From: Streptomyces sp. NBC_00443
GTDB lineage: Bacteria > Actinomycetota > Actinomycetes > Streptomycetales > Streptomycetaceae
NCBI RefSeq assembly: GCF_036014175.1
Contig: NZ_CP107917.1
Span: forward strand, 4,092,001-4,156,000
Length of the DNA: 64,000 bases
Reading direction: 5' to 3'
Shown in pieces: positions 43,540 to 52,857 of this stretch (within the stretch, counting starts at the first letter, position 1; each line of letters starts with the position of its first letter). Below the pieces are notes generated by a model, which was given only the letters and a program-made list of their open reading frames with translations, did no database searches and was not told where the DNA came from. The position numbers and the translations under genes are program-made.

Positions 43540-44465
43540 ATGCGTGCGCGATACGGAGTACCCCTGGGCATCACGGCGGTTGGCGCCGCCGGTCTGCTGT
43601 ATTCGGCGGGTTTCGAGGCCCGCTCTTTCCGCCTGCGACGGGTGACGGTCCCCGTCCTGCCCGCGGGCATGCGTCCGCTGCGCGTGCTCCAGGTCTCCGA
43701 CATCCACATGGTCGGCGGCCAGCGCAAGAAGCAGCGCTGGCTGCGCTCGCTGGCGGGCCTGCGCCCGGACTTCGTGATCAACACCGGCGACAACCTCTCC
43801 GACCCGGAGGGCGTGCCGGAGGTGCTGGACGCGCTGGGTCCGCTGATGCAGTTCCCCGGGGCGTACGTCTTCGGGTCGAACGACTACTACGGCCCGAAGC
43901 TGCGCAACCCCGCCCGCTACCTGCTGGAGAAGACCCAGGGCCGGCACGGCCTGAACGGCAACGCACCCGCCGTCGGCGCGATCCACAACCCCTGGGAGGA
44001 CCTGCGCGACGGCTTCGACGCCGCGGGCTGGCTCAACCTCACGAACACCCGCGGGACGCTGAAGGTCGAGGGCGTGTCGGTGGAGCTCACCGGCCTCGAC
44101 GACCCGCACATCAAGAGGGACCGCTACGAGCGGGTGGCCGGGGGCCCGTCCGGCGCCGCCGACCTCGCGATGGGCGTGGTGCACGCGCCGTACCTGCGCG
44201 TCCTGGACTCCTACACGGCCGACGACTACCCCTGATCCTGGCCGGCCACACCCACGGCGGCCAGCTCTGCATCCCCTTCTACGGCGCCCTGGTCACCAAC
44301 TGCGACCTCGACACGGACCGCGTGAAGGGCCTGTCCACGCACACGGCGGAGGGCCGTACGTCCTACCTGCACGTCTCGGCAGGCTGCGGCGCGAACCGCT
44401 ACACCCCGTTCCGGTTCGCGTGCCCGCCGGAGGCGACGCTGTTGACTTTGGTGGGGCGGGAGTAG
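43540..44465 (+). pseudogene. metallophosphoesterase, broken by a one-base deletion
   Basis: YkuE/calcineurin-like phosphoesterase with an N-terminal hydrophobic segment. Metal motifs: VSDIHMVG (DxH), NTGDN (GD), GSNDYY and, past the break, GHTHGGQ. At 44229-44232 a run of four C leads to TGA after DDYP; with five C the frame reads YPLILAGHTHGGQLCIPFYG and on to the stop at 44465, giving about 309 residues. Without it the enzyme lacks its final metal-binding His motif and would be inactive. Syntenic with Rv3683. Confidence 0.88.
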
Positions 44466-44579
44466 GTGCTGTTGATGCGGGTGGGGCAAGGGTCAGGGGA
44501 TGGGCCGTCCGGCCGCTCGGCGTAACCCGCACGGACCACCCGTATCGCCCGTTTTGCCCACCCTGCTTAGCGTGAGGGC

Positions 44580-45386
44580 ATGACAGCCCCGATACCCAGG
44601 GACATCCCGGACCTCCCCGCGATACCGGGCATCCCCGCGCTGCTGCCGTCCCACGTCCCCGCCACCGCGGTGGTGGCCCCCGCCCGCCGCCCCCTGGCAG
44701 CGGTGTGCCGCCTGCTGGTCGCCCTGGCCGCGGCCGCGGCGGTCGCCGTCGAACTGACCCTCGGCAGCCCGCTGCGCACCCTGAGCCACTTCGCGATCCA
44801 GGCCAACATCCTGCTGGCCCTGGTCTTCATCCTCTCGGCCCGCCGCGCCTGGAGCGCCCGCCGCCCCCTGCCCTCCGCGCTGACGGGCGCCACGCTGCTC
44901 TACGCCCTGGTCACGGGCCTCGTCTATCACCTGCTGCTGGCCAACGAGTCAAGCCCTTACGCCCTCCCCGGCGTCCTCACGGGCGAGGCAGCCGACCCCA
45001 CGGGCTGGCACGCGATCACCACCCAGGTCCTGCATACGGCGACACCCATCGCGGCCCTGCTGGACTGGCTGCTCCTGACGGCCCCCCGCCAGCTGCACCT
45101 GCGCCCGGCGGCGACCTGGCTGCTCTACCCCCTCACCTACCTGGCGGTCACCCTCACCCGAGGCGAACTCCTCCCCGGCACGCCGGCCCGCTACCTCTAC
45201 CCCTTCCTCGACGTGGCCCAGCACGGCTACAAGAGCGTCCTCGGCAACGCCCTCCTCATCGGCCTGGCCATCTACGCCCTGGCCATCGCCCTCGTGGCCC
45301 TCGACCACGCCCGCCCTAACCCCATCCGCCACCGCGTCCACCGCCGCACGAAAACCGGATTTCGTCTCCAGCCACCGGTGGGCTAA
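44580..45386 (+). CDS. Pr6Pr family membrane protein
   Basis: A 268-residue protein with six predicted membrane helices (starting with LAAVCRLLVALAAAAAVAVEL), typical of FAR-17a/AIG1-related Pr6Pr proteins. It is rich in Leu/Ala and contains conserved HTATP and the loop DPTGWHAITTQVLH. Catalytic role is uncertain; related eukaryotic proteins hydrolyse fatty-acid esters with Thr/His. ATG 44580; stop 32 bases before tRNA-Pro. Confidence 0.88.
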   Translation: MTAPIPRDIPDLPAIPGIPALLPSHVPATAVVAPARRPLAAVCRLLVALAAAAAVAVELTLGSPLRTLSHFAIQANILLALVFILSARRAWSARRPLPSALTGATLLYALVTGLVYHLLLANESSPYALPGVLTGEAADPTGWHAITTQVLHTATPIAALLDWLLLTAPRQLHLRPAATWLLYPLTYLAVTLTRGELLPGTPARYLYPFLDVAQHGYKSVLGNALLIGLAIYALAIALVALDHARPNPIRHRVHRRTKTGFRLQPPVG

Positions 45387-45418
45387 AGTAAACGACGTCG
45401 CCGCGACAGCAGTGACAT

Positions 45419-45492
45419 CGGGGTGTAGCGCAGCTTGGCAGCGCGCTTCGTTCGGGACGAAGAGGTCGTGGGTTCAAATCCCGCCACCCCGA
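45419..45492 (+). tRNA. tRNA-Pro(CGG)
   Basis: Acceptor CGGGGTG (45419-45425) pairs with CACCCCG (45485-45491), discriminator A. The anticodon arm is CTTCG-TTCGGGA-CGAAG with anticodon CGG and G37; the T arm is GTGGGTTCAAATCCCGC. CCA is not encoded. 74 nucleotides. Confidence 0.97.
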
Positions 45493-45503
45493 CAGTGAAA
45501 CAC

Positions 45504-45543
45504 CAGGTCGGCCAGGTACTCGCATGAGTACCTGGCCGACCTG
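45504..45543 (+). terminator. tRNA-Pro terminator
   Basis: Perfect 18-bp stem (45504-45521 with 45526-45543), loop GCAT, followed by TTTGTGTT. Eleven bases beyond the tRNA. Confidence 0.92.
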
Positions 45544-46081
45544 TTTGTGTTGCGACTCCATCTGCGTGTCCATCTGCGTGACCCGTGCTCACGCTCGCGG
45601 ACGCCCGGACAGCGCACGACCGCGCCGCCTGAGGGCGCGTCCAGGGCAGGACCGTGCTCACGGTCACTCAGGTACCCGTCGGCCAGGCAGCCGCGTCGTC
45701 CGGCACCGGTCCCTCCCCTCGTGGGGACCGGTGCCGAACGGCGAGGAGGTGTCGACCCGTGGGGGACGCGCCGTGTCGGCGGGTCAGTGCGGGTCGAGCT
45801 GGACTGGGGCGGCGCCGGGGACCCGTAGTTCCTGCGAAAACGGATCGTGTCGAAGGTGTCCGAGAACATGCGGCGCCATGAGTGGTCTCTCCGGGCTCTG
45901 GGCTGGTGGCCTGCCTGGGCGTCGCGCGAGGGATGCGCAATTGCGTCGTGATCCTGCCAGTCGAGGGGGCCGGAGAGCAGCGTCCGGTCTCCGGACGCCG
46001 ACTTAGCCGCAGGTCAGCCATATAAAGTGAGTTTTCCGGTCCGGAAGACCAGGTGGGGCCGAGCAGCGGCGGAGTGAGGGA
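45544..46081. other. gene-poor spacer between tRNA-Pro and STAND NTPase gene
   Basis: About 540 bases with no convincing gene. It contains a perfect 13-bp stem CGGCACCGGTCCC (45701-45713) with GGGACCGGTGCCG (45724-45736) and an 8-bp hairpin around 45985-46003 (GCGTCCGG-TCT-CCGGACGC). Long ORFs cross it on both strands but lack ribosome sites and recognisable composition. Confidence 0.55.
45701..45736. other. isolated 13-bp hairpin in post-tRNA spacer
   Basis: CGGCACCGGTCCC with GGGACCGGTGCCG around a 10-base loop; neither arm is followed by a T run. Could be a second terminator, an operator, or the remnant of an element that used the tRNA locus. Confidence 0.5.
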
Positions 46082-49000
46082 GTGGAGGGCTTGAGTTCCG
46101 ACTCGGCAGCGCGCACAGCCTTTGCGGAGAGGCTTGCGCTGCTCTACAAGGAGGCCGGCAACCCGCCGCTCAAGAGCGTGGCCGACGCGGTCGTACGGCT
46201 TCAGCGGGTCGATGAGCGGGGGCGTCAAGTACGGGTGTCCGCCCAGCGGATCAGTGACTGGCGTCGGGCCAAGAACGTGCCCGCCCAGTTCGCCGTGCTG
46301 TCGGCCGTACTGCATGTCCTGGTTCCCCAGGCGCGCCGCGCTCGGCCCACGCCCGTGTCCGCCGGGCTGTACGACCTCGGTCAGTGGCAGCGGCTGTGGG
46401 AGCGGGCGACCTCCGGGGAAGAGGGGGATCCCCAGGCTGCGGTCGAGGCGCCTGCGGTGTCCGGTGGGGTGTGCCCCTATCGGGGGCTGGCCTCGTACCG
46501 GCAGCAGGACACCCGTTGGTTCTTCGGGCGGGAGCGGAGTACCGACGCGCTGGTCGCTCAGCTCCGTGCCGTGGAGAAGACCGGCGGTCTCGTCATGCTC
46601 GTCGGTGCCTCGGGGGCCGGCAAGTCCTCCCTGCTGAACGCCGGTCTGGTGACGGCCCTGCGCGACGGCGCCCTGGGCGGGGCGGGTGGCAGCGGTCCGG
46701 CGGGCGCTGTGGTGCAGCTTGTGCCGGGCGCCGATCCGCTTGCCGAGCTGACCCGTCGTATACCGGAACTCGCAGATGTCGTCCGGTCGGCGGAGGCAGA
46801 GGGCTCGGGGTACAGGGCGGCGAACGCGGACGAGAACGGCACCGATGAGAACGGCGCCGACGAGCCGTGTGCCGACTTCGGGCGCCGTACACGCGCCGCC
46901 ATCCTCGCCTGGGCCCGGCGCGCGGCTTCCGGCGCCGATGCCGGCGCCGACCCTGATCTCTCTTCCGGCACCACTGCCACCAGTTCTCTCAGGCCAGTTG
47001 ACCCCACCACCCCGCCCGTCCTCATCGTCGACCAGTTCGAGGAGACCTTCACCCTCTGCCCCGACGAAGCGGACCGCCGTGCCTTCGTCCGGCTCCTGCA
47101 CGCCGCCTGCACCCCCGCCGGACCCGGCGATCCCCCGCCCGTCCTCGTCGTCCTCGGCATCCGTGCCGACTTCTACGAGCAGTGTCTCGGGCATCCGGAG
47201 CTGGCCGACGCGTTGCAGCACCGGCACATGGTGCTCGGGCCGCTCACGGCCTCGGAGTTGCGGGAGGCGGTGAGCGGGCCGGCCAAGGCTGTGGGGCTGG
47301 AGTTGGAGCCGGGGCTGGCGGAACTGATCGTGCGGGAGGTGAGTGCGGACGGGCCGCGGGGGACGCATGACGCGGGGGCGTTGCCGCTGCTGTCGCACGC
47401 GCTGCTCGCCACCTGGCAACGGCGCAAGGCCGGGCGGCTGACGCTGGCCGGGTACCGGGCGGCCGGCGGGATTCAGGGTGCCGTGGCGGCCACCGCCGAG
47501 CGCGCCTGGTCCGGCCTCGATCCGGCGGCGCGTACCGCCGCGCGGCTGCTGCTGCTCAGGCTGGTCCGGCTCGGCGAGGACACACAGGCGACCCGGCGGC
47601 GGGGAACGCGGCGGCAGCTGGCGAAGGAGTCGACGGACCCGAACAAGACGGAGGAGTCGCTCGAGGCGCTGGTGCGGGCCCGGTTGGTCACGCTGGACGC
47701 GGAGACCGTGGAGATCACGCACGAGGCGCTGCTCCATGCCTGGCCGCGGCTGCGGGACTGGATCGACGAGGACCGGCAGGGCAATCTGCTGCGCCAGCGG
47801 CTGGAGGAGGACGGCCGGGCCTGGGACGAGTCCGCGCGGGACTCGTCGCTGCTGTACCGGGGCTCCCGGCTGGAGCAGGCCCACAGTTGGGCACGGTCGG
47901 CCGGGGACACCTTCCTGACCCGGGGCGCGGTGGAGTTCCTCGCCGCCTCGGTCAGGCTGCGCAGGCGTACGGTCTGGATCATGCGGAGCGCGGTCGCGGC
48001 GCTGGTCGCGCTGGTGATGGTGGCCGTCGGGGCGGCGGTGGTCGCCTGGCAGCAGCGGGACGACGCCGTGTACGCGCAGGTGCTCGCCGAGGCCGACCGC
48101 TTCCAGTACACCGACCCGTCCCTGTCCGCCCAGCTCGACCTGGTGGCCCACCGGCTGCGCCCGGACGACGAGGACACCAGGAGCCGGCTGATATCGATCG
48201 TGAACGCCCCGCTGGCCACGCCCCTGCGCGGCCACACCGGCGCCGTCTACCTGACCACCTTCAGCCCGAACGGACGGCTCCTGGCCACCGCCAGCTACGA
48301 CCGGACCGTGCGGCTGTGGGACGTCTCCGACCAGGAGCGGCCCAAGCCCTTGGGCGAACCCCTGGCCGGGCACACCAGTTGGGTGAGCAGCGCCGTCTTC
48401 AGCCCGGACGGCAACACCCTCGCCAGTGCCTCGGACGACGGCACGGTCCGGCTGTGGGACGTACGGCAGCCGACCCGGCCGCGTGCGCTCGGGGCGCCCT
48501 TGACCGGGCATGACGGCACGATCTACCTGGTCGCCTTCAGCCCTGACGGCCGTACGCTCGCCTCCGTGAGCGAGGACCGGACCGTACGGCTGTGGGACGT
48601 CACCGATCCGGAGCGGGCCGAGCCGCTGGGCGAGCCGCTGACCGGGGCCGGTGCCGCCGTGCGGTCGGTGGCGTTCAGCCCGGACGGCAGGACGCTGGCG
48701 GCCGGGGGCGACGACGACACGATCCGGCTGTGGGACGTGGCCGAAGCGGACCGGCCGAAGGCGCTCTCCACGCTGGCCGGGCACACCGACCTGGTGCACT
48801 CCGTCGCCTTCAGCCCGGACGGCCGCACCCTCGCCAGCGGCAGCGCGGACGGCACGATCCGGCTGTGGGACGTCGCCGACCCCCGCCATGGCCGGCAGCT
48901 CGGCGCACCGCTCACCGGGCACACCGGCCCCATCTGGTCAGTGGCCTTCAACCCCGAGGGCGACATGCTCGCCGCCGCCAGTGCGGACAGCACCGCGACC

Positions 49001-50196
49001 CTGTGGAACGTCAGCGACCGGGCGTTTCCCTCGCAGGTCGGCGAGCCGCTCGCGGGCGCCAGCGGGGAGATGTACGCGCTCGGGTTCAGCCCCGACGGCC
49101 GTACGCTCGCCACCGGCAGCGGCGACAGCAAGGTCCGTCTGTGGTCGGTCCCGACGTCGGACGTGATCGGCCGCGGAGGGGCGTTCCGGCCGGACGGGCG
49201 GGTGCTGGCCACGGCCGCACGCGACGGCAGTGTCCGGCTGTGGAGCGTGGCGAAACCGGCCCGGCCGGTGCTGCTGAACGCCCCTTTCATGCCGGGCGAC
49301 GGTGGCCAGCGTTCCTTGCTGTTCTCCCCCGACGGCCACACCCTCGCGGTGCTGACGGGGAACCGCGCGGTGCATCTGTGGGACGTGCGCGACCCGGCCC
49401 GGCCGGTCTCGCTCGGGGCGCCGCTCACCCTGCGCACCCGGTTCATGGGCCCCGACGCGCTGGCGTACAGCCCGGACGGGCGCACGCTGGCCACCGCCTA
49501 CGACGACCGCACCATCCGGCTGTGGAACGTCAGCGACCCCGAGCACGTCGTTCCGCTCGGCGCCCCGGTCAAGGGGCACAACGGCTACATCAACTCCCTC
49601 GTCTTCAGCGCTGACGGCCGCACGCTCGCCAGCGGCAGCGCGGACAGCACGATCCGGCTGTGGAACGTGGCCGACCCGCGCAGGCCCACCCTGCGCGGCG
49701 CGCCTCTCACCGGGCACACCGGGCCCGTCAACGCGCTCGCCTACAGTCCGGACGGCCATACGCTGGCCAGCGGCGGCGACGACGACACCGTACGGCTCTG
49801 GGACGTCACCGACCCGCGCCGGGCGACCCCGCGCGGGGACCCCTGACCGGCCACACCGAAGCGGTCGTCTCCCTGACGTTCAGCAAGGGCGGGCGCTATA
49901 TGGCCAGCGGCGGCAATGACAACACGGTCCGGCTGTGGAACGTCGCGAGCCCGTCCGACGCCTCGGCCATCGGCCAGGCGATGAGCCCGAACGCCACGAC
50001 GGGCAACTTCCTGTCGTTCAGCCCCACCAGCCACATGCTCGGCGTCTCCAGCGGCACCGACACCGTCCGGCTGTGGAACCTGGACGTCGACCAGGCGATC
50101 AGCCGCGTCTGCGCGACCACGCAGGGCGTGCTGACACGGGAGAAATGGCACGAGTACCTGCCTCGGCTGTCGTACGAGCCGCCGTGCGCGAACTAG
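46082..50196 (+). CDS. STAND NTPase with N-terminal HTH-like region and 14 WD40 repeats (frameshifted near the end)
   Basis: About 1370 residues once a frameshift is repaired. Residues 1-100 are helical with an HTH-like RVSAQRISDWRRAKN segment. Next is an nSTAND1-type NTPase: GVCPYRGLASYRQQD, Walker A LVGASGAGKSSLLNAG near 185, Walker B LIVDQFEETFTL near 320. A membrane helix (about 635-660, MRSAVAALVALVMVAVGAAV) is followed by WD40 repeats with recurrent GHT..FSPDGRTLAS..D.T.RLWDV. I count twelve before 49843 and two after it: four C at 49840-49843 give a stop after PRGDP, while five C read on as PLTGHTEAVVSLTFS to 50196. Fourteen repeats fit two seven-bladed propellers. GTG 46082 follows GGAGTGAGGGA. 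Function probably sensing; ligand unknown. Confidence 0.88.
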
Positions 50197-50248
50197 GCCC
50201 GCCCGTGCGGGCATACGGCCCGCGGCCCCCTGCTCCGCCTCACTCAGC

Positions 50249-50275
50249 GCGCTCAGTGCGCTCAGTGCGCTCAGT
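50249..50275. repeat. 9-bp tandem repeat (GCGCTCAGT x3)
   Basis: Three exact copies of GCGCTCAGT directly after the STAND/WD40 gene, with a partial fourth before them. A short slippage-prone repeat in the 283-base spacer ahead of the glycosyltransferase. Confidence 0.9.
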
Positions 50276-50479
50276 GACGGGGCGAGGACGCAAGTGGCAT
50301 GACGGCGACGCCACGGACAGCGGTTTCCGTGATCCCGATCACAACGCGTCATCACAGCGGATGAGGCGGCTCCCACGAGGCAGGCAGCCTTGTTACTGTT
50401 GGCCCCAGCCCGATCGCTGGTGCATCCCCCGTCGCCAGCGGTCGGGCCTTCGCATGTCCGAAAGGTGGTGAGGGCCGCC

Positions 50480-51238
50480 GTGTCCCGGCGCGTCATCGTC
50501 GTCACCGCTGTCCATGGCCCGTCGGCGGCGTTCCTGCCGCAGGCCCACCGGTCACTGTGCGCACAGGAGTTGCCGCCGGGCTGGGAGTGGCGCTGGGTGA
50601 TCCAGGAGGACGGCCGGACCGACGAGGTCCGCCCGTACGTCCCCGACGACCCGCGGGTGACCTTCCGTCAGGGCCGCCCCGGAGGCCCCGGTGTGGCCCG
50701 CACGGTCGCGCTCGCGCACACCGAGGGCGAGTACGCCAAGATCCTGGACGCCGACGACCAGCTCACCCCGGGGACGCTCGCCCGCGACCTGGCCGTACTG
50801 GAGGCCGACCCCGCCGTCGGCTGGACGACCTCACGGGTCCTGGACCTCCTGCCGGACGGCTCGACGGCCGGTTTCCCCGGCGACCCCGACGACGGGCCGA
50901 TCGAGCAGGGCGCCGTGCTCGACTTCTGGCGGGCGAACGACTTCCGCGCCCCGGTCCACCCTGCGACCCTGTGCGTCCGCCGGGACCTCCTGCTCGCCCT
51001 CGGCGGCTGGATGGCCCTCCCGGCGTCCGAGGACACGGGCCTGCTGCTCGCGCTCAACTCCGTGAGCCGGGGCTGGTTCTCGGCGCATGCGGGGCTGCTC
51101 TACCGGAAGTGGGACGGCCAGATGACCGGTCAGCCGGCGCACGTCGACCCGGCCGAGCGGCAGGCCCGGATGGCGGTGGTGGAGGCCAGGGCACGGGCGT
51201 TGGGCTCGTTCGGGTGGCAGTACCCGACCGGTCCGTGA
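50480..51238 (+). CDS. glycosyltransferase family 2 protein
   Basis: A 252-residue GT-A-fold glycosyltransferase. It starts at GTG 50480 (MSRRVIVVTAVHGPSAAFLP), preceded by GAGGG; earlier in-frame starts are possible. The nucleotide-sugar site is at VARTVALAHTEGEYAKILDADDQLTPG, where DADD is the metal-binding DxD. The C-terminal part carries ASEDTGLLLALNS, the acid/base region of GT2 enzymes. No membrane helix, so cytoplasmic; acceptor unknown. No glycan cluster surrounds it. Confidence 0.85.
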   Translation: MSRRVIVVTAVHGPSAAFLPQAHRSLCAQELPPGWEWRWVIQEDGRTDEVRPYVPDDPRVTFRQGRPGGPGVARTVALAHTEGEYAKILDADDQLTPGTLARDLAVLEADPAVGWTTSRVLDLLPDGSTAGFPGDPDDGPIEQGAVLDFWRANDFRAPVHPATLCVRRDLLLALGGWMALPASEDTGLLLALNSVSRGWFSAHAGLLYRKWDGQMTGQPAHVDPAERQARMAVVEARARALGSFGWQYPTGP

Positions 51239-51244
51239 GTGCCG

Positions 51245-51433
51245 TCACCCGGTGAGGGAGATGGCCTGGGACGGGCACTTCTCGGCGGCCTCCCGCACCT
51301 GTGGGTCGTCGCCGCTGTCCTCCCGTCCCGGTCTCACCACGCCGTACTCGTCCACGAACTCGAAGACGGACGGAGCCCTGTGCACGCACTCGGCGGAGCC
51401 GTAACAGAGGTTGGTGTCGATCGAGACCTTCAT
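51245..51433 (-). CDS. 3Fe-4S ferredoxin
   Basis: A 62-residue ferredoxin. The cluster ligands are three Cys: Cys10 and Cys16 (LCYGSAECVHRAPSVFEF) and Cys53 (KCPSQAI). Substitution of the second Cys of a 4Fe-4S motif gives a [3Fe-4S] ferredoxin of the type that serves bacterial cytochromes P450. No P450 gene lies nearby; the next gene upstream is an amidohydrolase 132 bases away, which is often linked with such ferredoxins in actinobacteria. Confidence 0.93.
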   Translation of the reverse strand: MKVSIDTNLCYGSAECVHRAPSVFEFVDEYGVVRPGREDSGDDPQVREAAEKCPSQAISLTG

Positions 51434-51495
51434 CCGTGCTCCCGTCGCGGACCGTCGTCGCCTACACGACTGAACTGCCCAGCGGCCACGCCCCT

Positions 51496-51575
51496 TTAAT
51501 CACTGATCGAGCCCTGATCCAGCCCTGATCCAGCCCTGACCGTCCCCTGATCCCTCACTGATCCATCACTGATCA
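51496..51575. repeat. degenerate CTGATCCAGC repeats
   Basis: CTGATC recurs seven or eight times (AGCCCTGATCC, CCCTGATCC, CACTGATCC and similar) between the ferredoxin and the amidohydrolase stop. Short tandem duplications; no ORF or operator can be claimed. Confidence 0.7.
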
Positions 51576-52780
51576 AAGGGGAGTTCGAGCATCCGGATCG
51601 CGTTTCCGCGCAGCAGCTTGTACGCCACCTCGTCGGAGAGCCCGCCGACATGCTCCTCGGCCACCCTCTTCGTCTCCGGCCAGGTCGAGTCGACGTGCGG
51701 GTAATCCGTCTCGAAGGTCGCGTTGTCGACGCCGACCGTCTCGATCGCCTCGATGCCGTGCTTGTCGCGGAAGAAGCAGCAGAAGATCTGGCGGTAGTAG
51801 TACGTCGACGGCGGCTCCGGGATCAGGTCCTTCACGCCGCCCCAGGCCCGGTGCTCCTCCCACACGTCGTCCGCGCGCTCCAGGGCGTACGGGATCCAGC
51901 CCATCTGGCCCTCGCTGTACGCGAGTTTCAGCCGCGGGAACTTCACGAGGACCCCGGAGAAGAGGAAGTCCATCATCGACGCCATGGCGTTGTTGAAGCT
52001 CAGCGAGGCCTGCACGGCGGGCGGGGCGTCGGGGGAGGCGGCCGGCATCTGCGACGAGGACCCGATGTGCATGTTGACCACCGTGCCGGTCTCCTCGCAC
52101 GCCGCGAAGAACGGGTCCCAGTAGCCGGAGTGGATGGACGGCAGCCCGAGATACGTCGGGATCTCGCTGAACGTCACCGCGCGCACCCCGCGCGCCGCGT
52201 TGCGATGGATCTCCGCGACCGCCAGGTCGATGTCCCACAGCGGGATCAGGCACAGCGGGATCAGCCGGCCGCCGCTGTCGCCGCACCACTCCTCGACCAT
52301 CCAGTCGTTGTAGGCGCGCACGCAGGCCAGCCCGACCTCCTTGTCCTTGGCCTCGGCGAAGGTCTGGCCGCAGAAGCGCGGGAAGGTGGGGAAGCAGAGC
52401 GAGGCCTCGACATGGTTGATGTCCATGTCCGCCAGCCGGGCCTTCGGGTCCCAGCAGCCGCGCCGCATCTGCTCGCGTGTGATGCCGTCGAGTGTCATCT
52501 CGTCCCGGGAGAAGCCGACGGCCGCGATGATGCGCTTGTACGGGAACAGGCCGCCCTCGTACTCCCACCAGTCGGTGATCTGGCCTTCCGGGTCCGTCGT
52601 GAACCGGTACTTCCCGCCTACGTACGCGAGTTCCCCGATCCCGGCGGTGAGGGGCTTCGGGCCCCGGTCCCGGTACTTGGCCGGGAGCCAGGTCTCGAAG
52701 AGGTGCGCGGGCTCGATCACGTGATCGTCCACGCTGATGACTTTGGGCAGGTCTTTGGTGCCGCTCTCGGTACTGGCCAC
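51566..52780 (-). CDS. amidohydrolase family protein (metal-dependent, TIM-barrel)
   Basis: A 404-residue member of the amidohydrolase-2 group (ACMSD/resorcylate decarboxylase-like). VISVDDHVIEP near residue 15 carries the first metal site (DxH), NMHIGSSS near 240 a His ligand, and ETDYPHVDSTWP near 350 the final Asp region. Substrate is unknown; aromatic carboxylate decarboxylases and hydrolases belong here. GTG/ATG start at 52780 (MASTESGTKD). The 3' neighbour is a ferredoxin on the same strand. Confidence 0.9.
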   Translation of the reverse strand: MASTESGTKDLPKVISVDDHVIEPAHLFETWLPAKYRDRGPKPLTAGIGELAYVGGKYRFTTDPEGQITDWWEYEGGLFPYKRIIAAVGFSRDEMTLDGITREQMRRGCWDPKARLADMDINHVEASLCFPTFPRFCGQTFAEAKDKEVGLACVRAYNDWMVEEWCGDSGGRLIPLCLIPLWDIDLAVAEIHRNAARGVRAVTFSEIPTYLGLPSIHSGYWDPFFAACEETGTVVNMHIGSSSQMPAASPDAPPAVQASLSFNNAMASMMDFLFSGVLVKFPRLKLAYSEGQMGWIPYALERADDVWEEHRAWGGVKDLIPEPPSTYYYRQIFCCFFRDKHGIEAIETVGVDNATFETDYPHVDSTWPETKRVAEEHVGGLSDEVAYKLLRGNAIRMLELPFDQ

Positions 52781-52857
52781 GCCTTGCCTCCCGAATCTGA
52801 CGACCCATCAGATTCAGCGTAGGGGGCGTCCTGGGGACCGGCAAGAGAGTGCACTCG

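Noticed and set aside
45419..46081. tRNA-Pro as an attachment site of an integrated element
   Set aside because: No duplicated tRNA 3' end or integrase gene was found in the following 20 kb; only the break in conserved order hints at it.
45668..48922. 1084-codon minus-strand frame
   Set aside because: It lies antisense to the STAND/WD40 gene and into the post-tRNA spacer. Its residue make-up is a low-complexity Arg/Gly/Pro shadow, with no family motif or ribosome site.
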